A stretch of DNA of 64,000 nt. It comes from Silvimonas amylolytica. GTDB lineage: Bacteria > Pseudomonadota > Gammaproteobacteria > Burkholderiales > Chitinibacteraceae. Positions 60,819-64,000 of this stretch are shown piece by piece (position 1 is the first letter of the stretch; every line of letters begins with the position of its first letter). Position numbers and translations under genes: made by a program. The notes below the pieces were generated by a model, which saw only the letters and a program-made list of their open reading frames with translations, was not told where the DNA came from and did not search any database. Location: positions 242,598 through 306,597 of the forward strand of contig NZ_BMLY01000003.1 of NCBI RefSeq assembly GCF_014645555.1. The letters are read 5' to 3'.

Positions 60819-63800
60819 GGTCGGCCTCCTCGTCTTCACTGCCCCACGGCGCCACACTGATCTGTTCGGCCGCCCATTGGGCCAATGGCGCAAAGAGTAT
60901 TTCGGCGTACTGCTGGAAGCGGCCATCCTGGCTTAATGTGGCGAAATCCGGCCAGATGCGCGCCAGGCAGGGCTCGGCAGATTCGGGTGAAATCCCCATC
61001 ATGCCGGTGCCTTCGTAGACCTCAGCGGGCTTGCCGTTTTCAGCAAGGGCAGCCAGCGCAGTAGCGACGGCAAAGGGCAATGGTTGCGCCATGCCTTGCG
61101 CCCAGACAGCCAGGATCTGGTCTAGCGTTTCACGCGCAAGGGCGGCGTCTGGCTGCCCCAGGGTGAGCACCGCATCGCGCGCGACAATCAAACCCGTCAT
61201 GCGGATGCCTGCAGCTGCGGTCACCAGCTGACGCAACCAGGCCAACAACAGTTTGTCAGCGCGCGGTTGGCCCTTGCGGGTCAGGTTGCCGGGGCTGAGC
61301 ATCAGCCAGGCCGTTTGATCGCCGCACTGGCGCAGGCCATCCAGCCAGTCTTCCAGCGTGATGCCGGCATGGCTGGTTTGCAGCAAAATGCGGGGAGCGT
61401 CATCGGGCCAGTCTGCAGTCAACGCTAGCCAGTGCGCCCACATGGGTTGCACTTGCGCCATCAATGCGGTTTGCGTGCGCTCGCCCATGGGGCCGATGGG
61501 CAATTCACCACTGCGACCTGCGCGAAGGGCAGCGTGCTCCAGGGCGGCCGGGTCTGGCACAGCGCTGGCCTGATCCAGCCATTGCGCCACCATTTGCCAG
61601 GTTTGCAGGCCATCAAGCACAAAGGGTTCTTCGTTGTCTTCGACCAGTGCCAGATCTTCGAAACGCACCTGCAATACTTCCTGGAAATATACTTTGACCG
61701 GGTTGGCCAGAAACTGCCGCAACAAAGAGAGGGTGACTTGCTTGCGGGTTTCCGGCGCATTGTCTGCGGGGGAACGGGGCGTTTCAATGGCACTCAGTTG
61801 ATGCGCATCACGCCATTCGCGCACCCAGGTATGCAACTGGCCGCCTTCAAAATAACGCCGGCTAAACGGTTGCAAGGGGTGGTGCGTGGTCAGTCGTTCC
61901 ACTGCACCTTCTTGCCAATTGGAAGCCAGGTAATCCCGAAATTGTGACACCAACACTGACGCGGGTTGCTCGCTGTTATCACGCGGGCTATGGCCGGCCC
62001 AACTGATGTATAACTGGCGCCGCGCGGCCAGTAGCGCCTCGAGCATCAGGTAACGGTCATCGTCCCGCCGAGAGCGATCCCCCGGCCGGTACTGGCCGGC
62101 CGTGGCCAGCAGGTCAAAATCAGCACGCTGATTCTGGCGTGGGTAGTCGCCATCGTTCATGCCCAGCAGACACACCACCTGGAAGGGGATGGCACGCATG
62201 GGCAGCAAGGTACAGAAGGTGACACCACCCGCCAGAAAGCGTTTGTCCAATGTCGGTTCATCCACCTGGCCCAGCCACGCTTCACGCAACACGGGCAGTG
62301 ATATCGCATCGACGTAGCCGGCGAGCTCGCAGGCGTGCAGCCAGCGCTGCAACGCGGTATCGATGGCGATCAGCGTTAACCGTTCGCTATCATTGGCAGA
62401 TTCAAAAAACGCTGCCAGCAGTGCTCGGCCGGCTTCGCTCCATTCTCCTGGCGTACGCGGTTGTTGCAGCGCTGCGCTCCATTGAATCAGTTGTTCTACC
62501 AGTGCGGCCAGAGAACCGGCGACTGCGGCATCAAGGCCGCCTACTTCGCCATACGGTTCGATGCCCGCAAACGGGGCGTCATCCCCGCTGGCAAAGCCCA
62601 GCAACATGCGGCGCAGGCCAAACAACCAGGAGTTCTGTTCGCCCACCGCAGCCAGCCCCAGTTGCGCACGTTGTTCGCCAGACAAGCCCCAGCGGACTCC
62701 AGCGCCCACGCTCCACTGTGCCAACCGTTCCAGATCGGCCTCGGTAACACCAAACCTGCGTGCCAGCGCGGGGACATCAAACAGATCACGTACTTCAGAG
62801 AGGCGGCAGCGCTGTTCAGGCAAGCGCAGCAGCCACTCCAATGCTTTAAGCAAGGGGTTGATGCCACGGTTCTTCTGGTCTGCAATCAGCCACGGAATAA
62901 AGCGCGGATCATTGCGCTCGTATTGACCGAAAACAGCCTCAATCGCCGGTGCGAACGTTTCGATATCCGGCACCATGACCACGATATCGCGCGGGGTGAG
63001 CTGTGCTTGCGGATCAACCTGGGCAAACAAGTCCAGTAATTGATCGTGCAGGATTTCCACCTCACGCTGGGCGCTGTGGGCGACATGAAAGATAATGGAT
63101 CGATCAGCGTCGTTCACCGGAGTCTGTTCACCGTCTGGTGCTTGCAAATCACGGATGCGCGCCTGGACCTGCGCCAGCATGGTGGCGCCTGGGTTGTCAT
63201 CAAACAGGTCTATGCGGGTATCGGGAAAGCGTTGTTGTGCGGCGAGGGCGTCATCAAATTCATCCAGCATGCGCACAAAGTCCCGCCCCTGGCGGCCCCA
63301 GGCCGCCAGTAACGGATTGCTTTGGGTGTGCATTTCTGCAAGCTGCAGACGCGACAAATCTACGCCGCCACGCAAACCATGCCGGCGGCGTGCCGCGCGC
63401 AATAATTCGCGGCCGTCAATGATATCGGCCCAATGGAACTGACACGGATTAGGCACGGCCAGAATGACCTGACAGCGTTCGGCCAGTGCCGCTAGCGCGT
63501 GCAGGGTTTGCATGGGCAGGGCAGAGACGCCAAACAGCACGACGCGGCGCGGCAACGGGCTGACCGGCGCATCGCCGCGTTGTACGGCTTCGATAAACCG
63601 CGTGTGGATCGCATCGCGGCTGGTCTGGCGCAGGTTTTCAGGTACATCAGCCAGCAAGGCCCGCCACAGTGCGGCTTGCCAGCGCTGGTCTTCCTGTAGC
63701 GGCGTGAGGCTGCTATCTGCCCGGCGCAATTGATCGCGCCCGGCCGCCCAGTCAGTCAGCCAGTCGGCACGGTACACCTGGTACTGGTCGAACAGGTCTG

Positions 63801-64000
63801 CCAGCTTTTGCGCCAGTTGCCACAAGCGACCTGCATCGTTGTCGTGCAGGAACTGCCGCAGCGGCGCGAAATGGGGTTCCGCCAGATGCGTGGGCAAGAT
63901 GCGCATCAAGCGCCAGGCGAGCGGAGATTTATCCAGTGGTGATACGGGCGGCACTGCCACCGGTCCCAGCATTTTGCGATACGTGCGCCATAGAAATTGT
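60811..64000 (-). CDS. recC: Exodeoxyribonuclease V subunit RecC, 5' end cut by window edge
   Basis: At least 1063 codons of RecC, the Chi-recognising subunit with an inactivated helicase fold. In-frame sequence continues to the window edge and reads FLWRTYRKMLGPVAVPP upstream of the apparent ATG at 63972, matching RecC relatives where this region is about 70-80 residues into the protein. The gene therefore begins outside the window and 63972 is not its start. Typical segments include VLFGVSALPMQTLHALAALA and FCTLLPMRAIPFQVVCLLGMNDGDYPR. It overlaps recB by 8 bp. Confidence 0.93.
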   Translation of the reverse strand, partial: QFLWRTYRKMLGPVAVPPVSPLDKSPLAWRLMRILPTHLAEPHFAPLRQFLHDNDAGRLWQLAQKLADLFDQYQVYRADWLTDWAAGRDQLRRADSSLTPLQEDQRWQAALWRALLADVPENLRQTSRDAIHTRFIEAVQRGDAPVSPLPRRVVLFGVSALPMQTLHALAALAERCQVILAVPNPCQFHWADIIDGRELLRAARRRHGLRGGVDLSRLQLAEMHTQSNPLLAAWGRQGRDFVRMLDEFDDALAAQQRFPDTRIDLFDDNPGATMLAQVQARIRDLQAPDGEQTPVNDADRSIIFHVAHSAQREVEILHDQLLDLFAQVDPQAQLTPRDIVVMVPDIETFAPAIEAVFGQYERNDPRFIPWLIADQKNRGINPLLKALEWLLRLPEQRCRLSEVRDLFDVPALARRFGVTEADLERLAQWSVGAGVRWGLSGEQRAQLGLAAVGEQNSWLFGLRRMLLGFASGDDAPFAGIEPYGEVGGLDAAVAGSLAALVEQLIQWSAALQQPRTPGEWSEAGRALLAAFFESANDSERLTLIAIDTALQRWLHACELAGYVDAISLPVLREAWLGQVDEPTLDKRFLAGGVTFCTLLPMRAIPFQVVCLLGMNDGDYPRQNQRADFDLLATAGQYRPGDRSRRDDDRYLMLEALLAARRQLYISWAGHSPRDNSEQPASVLVSQFRDYLASNWQEGAVERLTTHHPLQPFSRRYFEGGQLHTWVREWRDAHQLSAIETPRSPADNAPETRKQVTLSLLRQFLANPVKVYFQEVLQVRFEDLALVEDNEEPFVLDGLQTWQMVAQWLDQASAVPDPAALEHAALRAGRSGELPIGPMGERTQTALMAQVQPMWAHWLALTADWPDDAPRILLQTSHAGITLEDWLDGLRQCGDQTAWLMLSPGNLTRKGQPRADKLLLAWLRQLVTAAAGIRMTGLIVARDAVLTLGQPDAALARETLDQILAVWAQGMAQPLPFAVATALAALAENGKPAEVYEGTGMMGISPESAEPCLARIWPDFATLSQDGRFQQYAEILFAPLAQWAAEQISVAPWGSEDEEADHV

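Noticed and set aside
63970-63972. ATG 63972 as the true start of recC
   Set aside because: The frame continues upstream with RecC-like residues (FLWRTYRK) to the window edge, so the gene is cut.
1-64000. CRISPR arrays, insertion sequences, integrases or phage genes
   Set aside because: No regularly spaced short repeats, transposase motifs or phage structural genes were seen.

Overview
The window reads as an ordinary chromosomal stretch of a Gram-negative betaproteobacterium. Gene content suggests Neisseriales/Chromobacteriaceae (inference from phasin/PhaR, TamAB, RecBCD, FadE/FadL, ZapE, DUF3025 and YgfX-like proteins; no rRNA marker is present). Coding is dense and GC-rich, and most units end in hairpin terminators. 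I see no insertion sequence, prophage, integrase or CRISPR array.

Layout. 1-840: a tandem cluster of five tRNA-Leu(CAG) genes on the minus strand, the first cut by the window edge, each followed by a terminator-like hairpin. 905-5824: RNase R with a very long Ala/Pro/Lys tail, a conserved hypothetical, a SIMPL-domain protein and a YgfX-like membrane protein. 5755-8599 (minus): haem-type ABC importer parts hmuUV and a separate solute-binding protein. 8784-9492: a 2-Cys peroxiredoxin behind a near-consensus OxyR site. 9787-14511: di-haem peroxidase, acid-phosphatase-like lipoprotein, TetR regulator, DUF3025 protein and a small secreted protein. 14646-19713: zapE, phasin, phaR, rimO, tcdA. 19780-28778: zinc-ribbon membrane protein, MFS and DctA transporters, solute-binding proteins, hslR, fumC and a branched-chain amino-acid-type binding protein. 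29097-33983: radC, coaBC-dut, an HPt-CHAD pair, a HAD phosphatase and a YchJ-family protein.

34203-43985 is a fatty-acid beta-oxidation block: a PsrA-like TetR regulator with a strong palindromic operator, fadE, fadL, a fused 3-hydroxyacyl-CoA dehydrogenase/enoyl-CoA hydratase, fadA and a chalcone-isomerase-like secreted protein. FadL would import long-chain fatty acids, FadE and the fusion protein would oxidise them, and FadA would release acetyl-CoA, which may also feed the polyhydroxyalkanoate metabolism implied by PhaP/PhaR.

44100-44606 is the most unusual part. An AT-rich region carries a near-consensus sigma70 promoter, a very basic 31-codon ORF behind a perfect Shine-Dalgarno, three compact hairpins, several CU-rich anti-Shine-Dalgarno segments and a strong terminator. 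It looks like an undescribed small RNA that may also encode a peptide. It is followed by tamA-tamB, a GDSL lipoprotein, comF/bioB, two small hypotheticals and the recC-recB-recD operon, whose recC runs off the right edge. Two intergenic regions (about 27.25-27.47 kb and 54.39-54.65 kb) hold copies of one dispersed hairpin repeat.
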